Positions 37,523-46,087 of a stretch of 61,613 bases of DNA are shown here, in pieces (position 1 is the first letter of the stretch; the number at the start of each line of letters is the position of its first letter). The notes under the pieces were generated by a model. That model searched no databases. It saw nothing but the letters and a program-made list of their open reading frames with translations, and was not told the DNA's origin. A program made the position numbers and the translations under genes. Source of the stretch: an uncultured Halieaceae bacterium (GTDB lineage: Bacteria > Pseudomonadota > Gammaproteobacteria > Pseudomonadales > Halieaceae); contig CAJXNM010000016.1 of NCBI GenBank assembly GCA_913057135.1, forward strand, positions 1 to 61,613, in the 5' to 3' direction.

Positions 37523-37948
37523 TTAGCGCTCGCACAACTCGCTGGCGGCGAAGAAGTAAGCGATCTCTCTCGCTGCCGACTCAGGGGAGTCGGAGCCGTG
37601 TACCGCGTTGGCGTCGATGGTTTCAGCGAAGTCAGCGCGAATGGTGCCAGCGGCAGCTTCCTGGGGGTTCGTGGCACCCATCAACTCGCGGTTTTTGGCA
37701 ATGGCACCCTCGCCTTCCAAGACCTGAACCACAACAGGACCAGAGGTCATAAAACCAACCAGATCTTTAAAGAAAGGGCGCTCGCGATGCTCGGCGTAAA
37801 AGCCACCGGCCACATCATCGGACAAACGCAACATCTTGGCGGCGACAATCTTCAAACCGGCCTGCTCAAAGCGTGTGTAAATCTCGCCAATGACATTCTT
37901 GGCAACGGCGTCGGGTTTGACGATAGAGAGCGTGCGTTCAACAGCCAT
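37523..37948 (-). CDS. ndk: Nucleoside diphosphate kinase
   Basis: Balances nucleoside triphosphate pools through a phosphohistidine relay. The ATG at 37948 is preceded by GGAG at good spacing; the ATG four codons earlier is not. The 141-residue chain has the catalytic histidine His117 in NAVHGSDS and the P-loop-like [21 protein letters not shown] and GATNP motifs. The first gene of the ndk-rlmN-pilW-ispG-hisS-yfgM-bamB-der block. Confidence 0.97.
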   Translation of the reverse strand: MAVERTLSIVKPDAVAKNVIGEIYTRFEQAGLKIVAAKMLRLSDDVAGGFYAEHRERPFFKDLVGFMTSGPVVVQVLEGEGAIAKNRELMGATNPQEAAAGTIRADFAETIDANAVHGSDSPESAAREIAYFFAASELCER

Positions 37949-38109
37949 GGAAATCTCCAATTAAAAAAGTAGCGCCACCGCTGGGTTGCGGCGATTTCAA
38001 GGGCGCGCAGTATACGGATTTCCACCGCTGCTGTCACAACAGCCCAGAGGCAAATTTTCCCAGCTTTTGGGCCCACAGCGCACCCACCGCAAGCCTTGGG
38101 TAAACAACC
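37949..38109. other. Intergenic region between fdx and ndk; no iscX
   Basis: This 161-base gap is where iscX is found in Pseudomonas-type genomes. I see no small reading frame of IscX type here on either strand and no clear terminator. It must hold the ndk promoter. Confidence 0.55.
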
Positions 38110-38448
38110 TCAGTGGCGCTCCGAGGCGTGGTTAATCGTGTATCGGGGAATCTCAACCACAAGGTCCTCATCGGCAACCAGCGCCTGACAAGACAAGCGC
38201 GACTCGGGCTCTAGCCCCCATGCCTTGTCGAGATAGTCCTCTTCCAACTCATCGGCTTCGCTCAGTGAATCGAAACCCTCTCGCACAATCACGTGGCACG
38301 TAGTGCACGCGCATGACATTTCACAGGCGTGCTCGATCTCGATATCACTGCGCAACAAAGCCTCGCAAATGCTCTCTCCGGGCTTGGCCTCGATAGCGGC
38401 GCCCTCGGGGCAAAGCTCATGATGGGGCAAGATAACTATCTGGGTCAT
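38110..38448 (-). CDS. fdx: ISC-system [2Fe-2S] ferredoxin
   Basis: Adrenodoxin-type ferredoxin that supplies electrons for Fe-S cluster assembly. Of 112 residues, the cluster ligands are Cys42, Cys48, Cys51 (CX5CX2C) and Cys87, within EMSCACTTCHVIV and RLSCQALV. It overlaps hscA by 4 bases (ATGA) and ends the iscRSUA-hscBA-fdx cluster. Confidence 0.96.
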   Translation of the reverse strand: MTQIVILPHHELCPEGAAIEAKPGESICEALLRSDIEIEHACEMSCACTTCHVIVREGFDSLSEADELEEDYLDKAWGLEPESRLSCQALVADEDLVVEIPRYTINHASERH

Positions 38449-40307
38449 GGGTTCAATTCCTCATCGAAGTCAGCTACCGACAGACCACCCAATGCCTCTT
38501 GAATGCTGCGATCCATTCGTTTCGCCGCAAACCCCTCGGTGGCCTTCGCCGTTTGATCAAAGGTCTGTCGCAGCGCATCCACATCGTTGCTGGCAAGCTG
38601 ATCACGCAATGCCCCCAAGGCGGCATCCAACGCTGCTCGCTCTGACGGATCAAGCAGATCGCCATCAGCCTCGAGGGCAGCAGTGGTAGCCTCAAGCAGC
38701 TGCTGTGCCTCTATTTGCGCCTCGGTGAGCTGCCTTGCTTGCATATCGGCGGCTGCATGCTCGTAACTGGCGCGCAGCATCTCCGCTACCTGATCGTCGG
38801 CCAAGCCATAGGCGGGCTTAACCACCACATGGGCACTGGTGCCCGTGGTTTCCTCGCGGGCAGACACCTCTAATAATCCGTCAGCATCGACCTGAAAGGT
38901 CACCAGGATCCGCGCGGCGCCGGCGACCATGGGTGGAATGCCTTTTAATTCGAATCGAGCTAAAGAGCGGCAATCGACCACCTGCTCACGCTCACCCTGA
39001 ACCACATGCACCACCAGACCTGTTTGCCCGTCTCGAGCGGTGGTGAATTCTTGAGCGCGGGTCACCGGTATCGTGGTGTTGCGCGGCACCAGGCGCTCGA
39101 CGAGCCCGCCGTACGTCTCCACCCCCAAAGACAATGGCGTGACATCAAGCAATACCATCTCATCGCCAGTCCGATTGCCAACCAGCACATCCGCCTGGCG
39201 AGCAGCACCCATAGCTACCACCAGATCGGGATCGATGCTGTTCAGGGGTTCTCTGCCAAAGAGCGCGGCCACAACCTCGCTAATGATGGGCATCCGGGTC
39301 GACCCGCCCACCAAAACGACACGATCAACCGCTGTTACCTGTGCATCGATCACGCACTGTCGACAGGCATCGAGAGATCGATTCACCAAATCGGCTGTAA
39401 GACTATTAAATGCGCTGCGATTGAGCTCAACCGGAGGGGCGTCGGAAACCACCGTCGACATTGACACACGGATAGCCTCGTTGTGGGTGAGCGCTTCTTT
39501 CGCCTGTCTAGCCACCGCAAGAAGTTGACGCCGCTGGGACGCCGTCAGCTGATTCAGGCCTGCGTGGTGTTGCAGGAAGTTGGCCAACGCCAAATCAAAA
39601 TCATCACCGCCTAAGGCGCTGTCACCACCCGTGGCCAACACCTCAAAGACGCCCCGATGCAGCCGCAAAATAGAAACATCGAAGGTGCCTCCGCCCAAGT
39701 CGTAAACCGCAATAACGCCCTCTTCATCACTATCGAGACCGTAGGCAATGGCCGCTGCAGTGGGCTCATTGAGCAGTCGCAATACACGCAGCCCAGCGAG
39801 TTCCGCAGCTTGCCGGGTGGCTTGGCGCTGAGCATCATCAAAGTAGGCCGGCACCGTGATAACCACACCATCGGCTTCTTGAGCAAGAGCGGTGCGCGCA
39901 CGATCCGCAAGAGCTCCCAAGATCGCCGATGAAACCTCAACCGGGGTCTTCGGCCCTTGGGAAGTCGCAAACGCCAGCGTGTCGCCCTCGGCAAAGAGAA
40001 GATGCCCCCCATCGCTGACATCATCGCGGGCCCGTCCCATGAAACGCTTCGCAGACGCAATAGTGTCATGGTGGGCGCCGTCAACAGCGGCCAAGGCTGA
40101 CGAACCTACAGTGACCCCATCGGGGTGATAATGCACGACCGAGGGCACAATACTGTGCCCGCTCTCGTCCGCAAGTACCTGGGTGTCTTGGCCATCAAAA
40201 TGCGCGACGAGACTATTGGTCGTGCCCAAATCAATACCGAGACCCACTTTGCGCCGCGCGTGGGCGGCTGGGGCCGCTCCGGGCTCCGCTATCTGGAGTA
40301 AAACCAT
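38445..40307 (-). CDS. hscA: Fe-S cluster assembly Hsp70 chaperone HscA
   Basis: Specialised Hsp70 that pulls on IscU to release its cluster, driven by ATP with HscB as J-protein. 620 residues (E. coli 616). The ATPase domain begins GIDLGTTNSLVA, with AVYDLGGGTFDVSIL, NEPTAAAIAYGLD and VVLVGGSTRMP; the peptide-binding domain follows (GQTGLVVHVVQGERE). It lacks the acidic C-terminal DnaK tail, as HscA does. It follows hscB by 12 bases. Confidence 0.97.
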   Translation of the reverse strand: MVLLQIAEPGAAPAAHARRKVGLGIDLGTTNSLVAHFDGQDTQVLADESGHSIVPSVVHYHPDGVTVGSSALAAVDGAHHDTIASAKRFMGRARDDVSDGGHLLFAEGDTLAFATSQGPKTPVEVSSAILGALADRARTALAQEADGVVITVPAYFDDAQRQATRQAAELAGLRVLRLLNEPTAAAIAYGLDSDEEGVIAVYDLGGGTFDVSILRLHRGVFEVLATGGDSALGGDDFDLALANFLQHHAGLNQLTASQRRQLLAVARQAKEALTHNEAIRVSMSTVVSDAPPVELNRSAFNSLTADLVNRSLDACRQCVIDAQVTAVDRVVLVGGSTRMPIISEVVAALFGREPLNSIDPDLVVAMGAARQADVLVGNRTGDEMVLLDVTPLSLGVETYGGLVERLVPRNTTIPVTRAQEFTTARDGQTGLVVHVVQGEREQVVDCRSLARFELKGIPPMVAGAARILVTFQVDADGLLEVSAREETTGTSAHVVVKPAYGLADDQVAEMLRASYEHAAADMQARQLTEAQIEAQQLLEATTAALEADGDLLDPSERAALDAALGALRDQLASNDVDALRQTFDQTAKATEGFAAKRMDRSIQEALGGLSVADFDEELNP

Positions 40308-40319
40308 GAAAATCCTTGG

Positions 40320-40922
40320 TCAGTGCTGAGCTGTCGCTAGCTCGATCTCCTGCCGAAGTTTGTCGACAAACAAAAGGCGCTGCCACACGGATCCTGCCAC
40401 GTCAAAATCGCCGGCCTGCAGCGCCACTTGAAAGGCCTCGATATGCTGCTCATACAGCTCTGCAACCTGCTGGTGTAAGGTCGTACGTTCGCTGTCATTA
40501 CCTTGTTTGAGCTGTGTAACCGCCTCTCTGAGCTCCATTTGCTGTAGCAGAAAATCCCCAGGCATGGGCTGGCGCTCGACCTTCTCCAGGTTCATTCCCG
40601 CCCGCTCGAGCATAAACCGGGCGCGACTCACGGGATTACTCAGCACACGGTAACCTGTGTTGATATCGGCAGATATCTGCGCCGCCACCCGCTGCTCCAC
40701 AGCGCCGGCGGAGACAAATTTATCGGGATGGAAACGCATTTGTAACTTGCGAAAACGCACCGCCAAATCGTCGATGTTGATATCGAATTGCGCGGGCAAG
40801 CCGAACAGCTCGAAATAATCGCGACTGCGCTGCGGCGGCGCCTCAGCGGCCAAGGTCGGGTCAGACAGTGAAGCTTTCACCACAACCGCACTCGCCATTG
40901 ACATTCGGATTTCGGAATTCAA
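40320..40922 (-). CDS. hscB: Fe-S cluster assembly J-domain co-chaperone HscB
   Basis: J-protein that brings IscU to HscA. The J domain includes [15 protein letters not shown] and MRFHPDKF with the HPD motif; the C-terminal three-helix IscU-binding domain follows (QQMELREAV). The open frame from 40922 would give 200 residues with the first 62 bases inside iscA. The family normally starts just before DYFELFGLP, so the true start is likely an in-frame GTG at ~40883/40880 or TTG at ~40853 and the real protein ~175-186 residues. No clear ribosome site settles it. Confidence 0.94.
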   Translation of the reverse strand: MNSEIRMSMASAVVVKASLSDPTLAAEAPPQRSRDYFELFGLPAQFDINIDDLAVRFRKLQMRFHPDKFVSAGAVEQRVAAQISADINTGYRVLSNPVSRARFMLERAGMNLEKVERQPMPGDFLLQQMELREAVTQLKQGNDSERTTLHQQVAELYEQHIEAFQVALQAGDFDVAGSVWQRLLFVDKLRQEIELATAQH

Positions 40923-41184
40923 GCCCCTCGTTCAACCCCTCCTTGGCGAAATCGACGACGGTTCCGTCGAGATACACCAAGCTCTTGGGATCGACAAATA
41001 GCTTGACGCCGAAGTCTTCAAATACCTGATCGTCCTCGGTGGGCTCGTCGACAAACTCGAGCACATAGGCTAAGCCTGAGCACCCTGATGTCTTCACACC
41101 AATACGGATGCCCTCCCCTCGGCCTCGGGCCGTGAGCTGCCGAGTCACATGTTGTGCCGCCGATTCAGTGACACTAATAGCCAT
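40861..41184 (-). CDS. iscA: Fe-S carrier protein IscA
   Basis: A-type carrier that takes clusters from IscU to target proteins. The 107-residue chain has the three conserved cysteines at Cys35 (TSGCSGLAY), Cys99 and Cys101 (GECGCGESF), positions identical to E. coli. It overlaps iscU by one base and is overlapped by the open frame of hscB. Confidence 0.96.
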   Translation of the reverse strand: MAISVTESAAQHVTRQLTARGRGEGIRIGVKTSGCSGLAYVLEFVDEPTEDDQVFEDFGVKLFVDPKSLVYLDGTVVDFAKEGLNEGLEFRNPNVNGECGCGESFTV

Positions 41185-41567
41185 TACTGACCCTGCTTCT
41201 CACGGTAGTTCTTAACCGCAGCCTTGATGGCATCCTCGGCCAGTACCGAGCAATGGATTTTTACCGGGGGCAAGGACAACTCCTTTGCGATCTCGGTATT
41301 TTTGATCTGCTCGGCCTCATCCACCCGCTTGCCTTTAACCCATTCGGTCAATAGCGAGCTTGATGCAATGGCACTGCCACAGCCGTAAGTTTTGAACTTG
41401 GCATCCTCAATAACACCATCGGCGTTGACCTTGATTTGTAAACGCATGACGTCACCACAGGCCGGTGCACCGACCATGCCCGTACCGATCCCCTGATCAT
41501 CATCGTCAAATTTGCCGACGTTGCGGGGGTTCTCATAGTGATCGATCACTTTTTCGCTGTATGCCAT
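41184..41567 (-). CDS. iscU: Fe-S cluster scaffold protein IscU
   Basis: Scaffold on which IscS sulfur and iron are built into a [2Fe-2S] cluster. 127 residues with cluster cysteines Cys37, Cys63 and Cys106, the conserved Asp39 (PACGDV) and the HscA-recognition motif LPPVK at 99-103. A near-perfect AGGAGG ribosome site sits ahead of the ATG (GAGGTATC region). Confidence 0.97.
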   Translation of the reverse strand: MAYSEKVIDHYENPRNVGKFDDDDQGIGTGMVGAPACGDVMRLQIKVNADGVIEDAKFKTYGCGSAIASSSLLTEWVKGKRVDEAEQIKNTEIAKELSLPPVKIHCSVLAEDAIKAAVKNYREKQGQ

Positions 41568-41625
41568 GTTGATACCTCCTCAGCACGCGCCCCATAGCGC
41601 GTCAATGTGGGTTCAGGGGAGCCGC

Positions 41626-42852
41626 TTAATGGGCTGCCCACTCGATACTGTTCAAATCGATACCGTCTTGGTACATGTCCCAAAGCGGCGATAACTCACG
41701 CAACTTGTCGACGGCGTGACGCAGCTGGGCGATGGCGTGATCCACCTCGTCATCGGTGGTAAAACGTCCAAAACTGAATCGTAGGGAACTGTGCGCCAAC
41801 TCATCATTCAAACCAAGAGCGCGCAACACGTACGAGGGCTCGAGGCTCGCCGATGTACAGGCTGAACCGCTAGAGATCGCCAGGTCCTTGAGCGCCATAA
41901 TGAGAGACTCACCCTCAACAAAGGCGAAGCTCACGTTGAGCGCCCCGGGCAACCGCTGCTCAACATCGCCATTTATGTGCACTTCAGGGATATCTTTGAT
42001 CCCATCCCAAAACCGGTGTCGCAGAGTGCTTAAGCGGACCGCTTCACTTGCCATTTCTTCCTTCGCAATCCGTGCTGCCTCGCCCATACCAACAATTTGG
42101 TGGGTAGGTAGGGTGCCTGAGCGCATGCCTCGCTCGTGCCCACCACCATGCATCTGGGACTCGATGCGAACCCGCGGTTTGCGCCGAACATACAACGCGC
42201 CAATGCCTTTGGGTCCGTACATCTTGTGACCCGACATGGACAGCAGATCAATTTTCATGGTCTCCATATCGATGATGACCTTACCTGCACTTTGAGCCGC
42301 ATCGACATGGTAAAGCACACCGCGCGCGCGGCAGACCTCACCGATACCGGCGACGTCGTTGACAACACCAATCTCATTGTTAGCGTGCATGACACTGACC
42401 AAAATGGTGTCGTCTCGCAGGGCCGCTTCCACCATCGCCGGGGTTGTTAAACCGCGCTCGTCGGGCTCAAGGTAGGTCACTTCATATCCCTCCCGCTCTA
42501 ATTGACGGCAGGTATCGAGCACGGCTTTGTGCTCGATTTTTGAGGTGACAATATGCTTGCCTTTCTTTTGATAAAAGTGGGCCACGCCCTTGATGGCGAG
42601 GTTATCGGATTCAGTGGCACCCGACGTCCAAACGATCTCACGGGGATCGGCGTTGATTAGCTCTGCCACCTGAATACGTGCATTCTCAACCGCCTCCTCG
42701 GCTTTCCAACCGAACAGGTGAGAGCGCGACGCGGGATTGCCAAAGGTGCCGTCCATCGACAAGCACTGGGTCATCGCATCGACTACCCGCGGGTCGACCG
42801 GTGTGGTGGACAAGTAATCGAAATAAATCGGTGTTTTCAACGGCGCGTTCAT
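41626..42852 (-). CDS. iscS: Cysteine desulfurase IscS
   Basis: PLP enzyme that takes sulfur from cysteine for Fe-S clusters, thiamine, molybdopterin and tRNA thiolation. 408 residues (E. coli 404). [15 protein letters not shown] begins the fold; the PLP lysine is in [22 protein letters not shown] provides cofactor contacts and the persulfide cysteine is in [10 protein letters not shown]. The C-terminal IscU/ThiI-binding tail [22 protein letters not shown] is conserved. MnmC upstream in the window depends on thiolated tRNA made with IscS. Confidence 0.97.
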   Translation of the reverse strand: MNAPLKTPIYFDYLSTTPVDPRVVDAMTQCLSMDGTFGNPASRSHLFGWKAEEAVENARIQVAELINADPREIVWTSGATESDNLAIKGVAHFYQKKGKHIVTSKIEHKAVLDTCRQLEREGYEVTYLEPDERGLTTPAMVEAALRDDTILVSVMHANNEIGVVNDVAGIGEVCRARGVLYHVDAAQSAGKVIIDMETMKIDLLSMSGHKMYGPKGIGALYVRRKPRVRIESQMHGGGHERGMRSGTLPTHQIVGMGEAARIAKEEMASEAVRLSTLRHRFWDGIKDIPEVHINGDVEQRLPGALNVSFAFVEGESLIMALKDLAISSGSACTSASLEPSYVLRALGLNDELAHSSLRFSFGRFTTDDEVDHAIAQLRHAVDKLRELSPLWDMYQDGIDLNSIEWAAH

Positions 42853-42879
42853 GATTGAGCTACCTCCAAATAACGGTCG

Positions 42880-43356
42880 TTAGCGCAGTACCAATTGCTG
42901 CACTTGCGGCGACGTGAGTCCATACAGTGCCTGTCGAGCGCTAACCGCCTGTACTTCACGTCGTCCTACTAAATCGCCCAGGCTAATTTGACTGAGAAAT
43001 GCGTGAATCTGCTCGCTTAAATCCAGCCAAAGGTGATGGGTTAAACACACCTCCCCTTGCTGACAATTACCTTTGCCATGGCAGTTGGTGACATCCACCG
43101 ACTCGTCAACCGCATCAATAATTTCAGCCACAAAGATGGCGCTTTCAGCCCTGGCCAAATGATAGCCGCCACCCGGACCACGGACGCTGTGCACCAGTCC
43201 ATTTCGACGCAGCTTTGAAAACAGCTGCTCCAAATAGGACAGTGATATTTCCTGTCGACCGGAGATGTCGGCAAGAGACACTGGCCGCTCACTACCGTGA
43301 ATGGCTAAGTCCAGCATAGCGGTTACCGCGTAGCGGCCACGGGTTGTCAATTTCAT
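42880..43356 (-). CDS. iscR: Iron-sulfur cluster regulator IscR
   Basis: Rrf2-family repressor that senses Fe-S status through a [2Fe-2S] cluster and controls the isc operon. The ATG at 43356 has GGAGG nine bases upstream; the in-frame ATGs at 43362 and 43392 do not fit. This gives 158 residues (E. coli 162). [18 protein letters not shown] starts the winged helix, and the cluster cysteines are Cys92, Cys98 and Cys104 in [14 protein letters not shown]. Autoregulation is supported by an operator-like sequence at its promoter. Confidence 0.97.
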   Translation of the reverse strand: MKLTTRGRYAVTAMLDLAIHGSERPVSLADISGRQEISLSYLEQLFSKLRRNGLVHSVRGPGGGYHLARAESAIFVAEIIDAVDESVDVTNCHGKGNCQQGEVCLTHHLWLDLSEQIHAFLSQISLGDLVGRREVQAVSARQALYGLTSPQVQQLVLR

Positions 43357-43382
43357 GGGCATCCCCCTCCACGACTGAAGAC

Positions 43383-43413
43383 AAATTAGCAAAACCCACT
43401 AATTTACTCAAGT
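43383..43413 (-). promoter_or_regulatory. isc promoter with candidate IscR type-1 operator
   Basis: On the minus strand TTGAGT (43411-43406), a 17-base spacer and TAATTT (43388-43383) form a fair sigma70 promoter about 27 bases ahead of iscR. Overlapping the -35 and spacer, 43395-43413 reads CCCACTAATTTACTCAAGT on the plus strand, which resembles the recalled IscR type-1 site (core ACTAATTTACTC). This would give autorepression by holo-IscR. Confidence 0.65.
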
Positions 43414-43428
43414 AAAAAACCCAGCTTT

Positions 43429-44193
43429 TTAGTCGGTTTTTATGTCCCGATCGTTCGGTTTAATCGCCCGTTGGGTCTCTTTGAGGATGCCTCGCAGAAT
43501 GTTCAGCTCCATCTCATCGAGACGTACTCGGTTGTACAAACGTCGCAGACGGCGCATGAGTTGCCGTGGGGCCTTGGGATCCAGGAATCCTATGTCAATG
43601 AGTGTCTGTTCCAGATGAGTGTAGAACCGGGCCATATTGTCGGCGGTTGCAAACGGCGTATCCCATTGGGCATCCTCGGGCTCGGGCTCAGACTGGGATG
43701 CATTCAACGCATGCATGCGAATCTCATAGGCCACAATTTGTACTGCCATGGCCAAATTAAGAGACGGATACCCAACGTGGGTGGGTATGTGACAGTGTAA
43801 ATTGCACAACTCCAGTTCCTCGTTCAACAAACCCCGGTCTTCCCTACCAAACAGTATAGCCACCCGCTCGCCCCGCCCGCTGTTGTTCAGCACTCGCGCA
43901 GCGCACTGGCGGGCGTCCTGAATCGGCCATGGAATGGTGCGACCGCGGGCGCTCGTACCCACAATAAATTGTGCATCGGCAACCGCCTCTTGCACCGTCT
44001 CGACAATTCGCGCCCCATCGAGCACATCACTTGCGGATGCAGCGCGCCAGATGGCTTCGGGAGCGGGATATTCCAACGGCTTGACGAGGGTTAAGCGGCT
44101 CAAGCCCATGTTTTTCATCGCACGGGCAACACCACCGATGTTCCCGGAGTGCAGGCTGTTAACGAGCACAATGTCGATATTCTCAAGCGCCAT
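43429..44193 (-). CDS. trmJ: tRNA (cytidine/uridine-2'-O)-methyltransferase TrmJ
   Basis: SPOUT-class enzyme that methylates ribose of nucleotide 32 in tRNAs. 254 residues. The motifs VLVNSLHSGNIGGVARAMKNMGLSRLTLV, GTSARGRTIPWP, ILFGREDRGLLNEEL and HIPTHVGYPSLNLAMAVQIVAYE are typical. It is codirectional with and just upstream of iscR (73 bases, stop to ATG). cysE, found between them in Pseudomonas, is absent. Confidence 0.95.
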   Translation of the reverse strand: MALENIDIVLVNSLHSGNIGGVARAMKNMGLSRLTLVKPLEYPAPEAIWRAASASDVLDGARIVETVQEAVADAQFIVGTSARGRTIPWPIQDARQCAARVLNNSGRGERVAILFGREDRGLLNEELELCNLHCHIPTHVGYPSLNLAMAVQIVAYEIRMHALNASQSEPEPEDAQWDTPFATADNMARFYTHLEQTLIDIGFLDPKAPRQLMRRLRRLYNRVRLDEMELNILRGILKETQRAIKPNDRDIKTD

Positions 44194-44373
44194 AAAGCGT
44201 AGACCTCACATCGCCACATCCAAGAAGCGGTGTTTGTAGGGGAAAAAGGCTGCGGAGTGTAACAAAGCCCGTGAATCTACGACCACAGCCCTGCTATGAT
44301 GCGCGCCCGCGGTTCCTGCGACCGCCGTTCTTTGCCAACCGATGCGTTTAACCAACCGACCAGGGAGTCAGCC

Positions 44374-45168
44374 ATGGAACCGATGACCACTATCGCACTG
44401 CGTGCCGCGCGCAAAGCGGGCGATATGATCGTGCGCGCCTCAGACGACCTAGACTCGGTTCGACGACACGCAAAAGGCGCCGCCGATTTCGTGACGGAAA
44501 TCGATATCGCTGCCGAGAAAGAAATTCTTTACCAATTGCGCAAAGCCTATCCTGATCACGGCTTTTTATGTGAAGAAAGCGGACGCACGGGTGCGGAGCA
44601 GGCGGAATATGTCTGGGTTATCGACCCCCTCGATGGCACTACTAACTTCATGCGTGGCATCCCCCACTACTGCATATCTATCGCCTGTCTCAAAGGCGGC
44701 AAGATAGAGCATGCGGTGATTGTGGACCCAGTGCGTCGTGAGGAATTCATTGCTTCGCGGGGACGAGGCGCTCAGCTCAATGGCCGACGTATTCGCGTGA
44801 GTAGCCAAACCGATCTACAGCGCTCTTTATTGGGCACCGGCATTCCGTTCATGGGTCACATGGCCGATAAATTGCCCGCCTATGCCCAATCGATGGCGGC
44901 ACTGGCAGGACAATCGATGGGTATTCGGCGCGCAGGTGCCGCAGCACTGGATCTTGCCTATGTCGCTGCAGGGCGCCTGGACGCCTTTTGGGAGATTGGC
45001 TTGAAGCCGTGGGACATGGCAGCCGGTGCTCTGCTTATTCGCGAAGCGGGTGGCCTAGTCGGCGATATTGACGGCTCCGAGAACTATCTGAGCAGTGGCA
45101 ATATTGTGTGTGGCGCACCCAAGATTTTCAAACAGGTGCTCCAAGTGGTCGCACCTGCACTGCGCTAG
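44374..45168 (+). CDS. suhB: Inositol-1-monophosphatase SuhB
   Basis: Magnesium-dependent inositol phosphatase; in enterobacteria it also works in rRNA antitermination with NusA. The ATG at 44374, after CAGGGAGTCAGCC, is preferred over one 26 codons upstream, giving 264 residues (E. coli 267). Metal-site motifs are ESGRTG, VIDPLDGTTNFMRG and KPWDMAAGALLIREAGG. It is transcribed divergently from trmJ, with 180 bases between the two starts. Confidence 0.95.
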   Translation: MEPMTTIALRAARKAGDMIVRASDDLDSVRRHAKGAADFVTEIDIAAEKEILYQLRKAYPDHGFLCEESGRTGAEQAEYVWVIDPLDGTTNFMRGIPHYCISIACLKGGKIEHAVIVDPVRREEFIASRGRGAQLNGRRIRVSSQTDLQRSLLGTGIPFMGHMADKLPAYAQSMAALAGQSMGIRRAGAAALDLAYVAAGRLDAFWEIGLKPWDMAAGALLIREAGGLVGDIDGSENYLSSGNIVCGAPKIFKQVLQVVAPALR

Positions 45169-45169
45169 T

Positions 45170-45185
45170 CAGTCAGACCTGACTG
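45170..45185. terminator. Inverted repeat at the convergent suhB/secF ends
   Basis: CAGTCAG (45170-45176) is mirrored by CTGACTG (45179-45185) across the four-base gap between suhB and secF, so the secF stop codon is inside the arm. A bidirectional terminator is possible, but there is no U-tract. Confidence 0.4.
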
Positions 45186-46087
45186 CCATCCTCCTCTAAA
45201 CCCTCTTTTATGGGGATGGCCACATCGTCCTTCGAGACGCCCATGGCAAGTAACGTGGTGGCAGATACGTAGATAGACGAGTAAGTACCAATAGCAACAC
45301 CCACCAAGAGAGCAAGGGCAAAGCCGTGAATCATGTCGCCACCAAACACGGCAAGTGCAACCAACACCAGCAACGTTGTTAAGGATGTTACTAACGTCCG
45401 CCCAAGGGTCTCGGTCAGCGAAACGTTAATCACATCGAGCGGTGCAGTACGACGCAGTTTTCGCAAGTTTTCCCGAATACGATCGGCAACCACAATAGTG
45501 TCGTTGAGGGAGTAACCGATGACCGCCAAAATGGCGGCCAGTACGGTGAGGTCAAATTCGATGCCGGTCAGGGAAAAGAAACCCAACACAAACAGCACGT
45601 CGTGGGCCAGGGCAACCACAGCCCCTACCGCGAACTTCACCTGAAATCGAAAGCCCACATAGAGCATCACAAGCCCGAGGGCCAGTAACATGGCCAAACC
45701 ACCTTGCTCACGGAGTTCGTCACCGACCTGGGGCCCTACAAACTCGATACGGCGCAGCTCGACCTCCAAATCGGTTACCGATCGCAGCACATCAACCATG
45801 GCAACCCCTTCGTCATCGGAGTAACCCTGGGGCAAGCGCACCAAGACATCGCGATCGGTACCAAAGCTCACCACAACAGCACCCTCATAGCCCTGGGTAT
45901 CGAGGGTGCCGCGAATCTTGTCGAGATCAGCACTGTCACTGTATTCAATCTCTACCAGTGTGCCGCCCGTGAAATCCAGTCCCCAGTTGAGCTGATTGAC
46001 AGCAAGGGAACCAACAGCAATCAGCATAGCAACAAGCGAGAAACCGGCGGCGAGCATGCGCCACTTCATGAAAGGCAACACGTTCAT
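45173..46087 (-). CDS. secF: Protein translocase accessory subunit SecF
   Basis: Inner-membrane partner of SecD that uses the proton gradient to help preproteins leave the Sec channel. 304 residues with six helices: one N-terminal (FSLVAMLIAVGSLAVN), the periplasmic loop NWGLDFTGGTLVEIEY, then five helices from ~130 including IGYSLNDTIVVADRIREN and TLGRTLVTSLTTLLVL. The start overlaps the secD stop (ATGA). Confidence 0.97.
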   Translation of the reverse strand: MNVLPFMKWRMLAAGFSLVAMLIAVGSLAVNQLNWGLDFTGGTLVEIEYSDSADLDKIRGTLDTQGYEGAVVVSFGTDRDVLVRLPQGYSDDEGVAMVDVLRSVTDLEVELRRIEFVGPQVGDELREQGGLAMLLALGLVMLYVGFRFQVKFAVGAVVALAHDVLFVLGFFSLTGIEFDLTVLAAILAVIGYSLNDTIVVADRIRENLRKLRRTAPLDVINVSLTETLGRTLVTSLTTLLVLVALAVFGGDMIHGFALALLVGVAIGTYSSIYVSATTLLAMGVSKDDVAIPIKEGLEEDGSQV

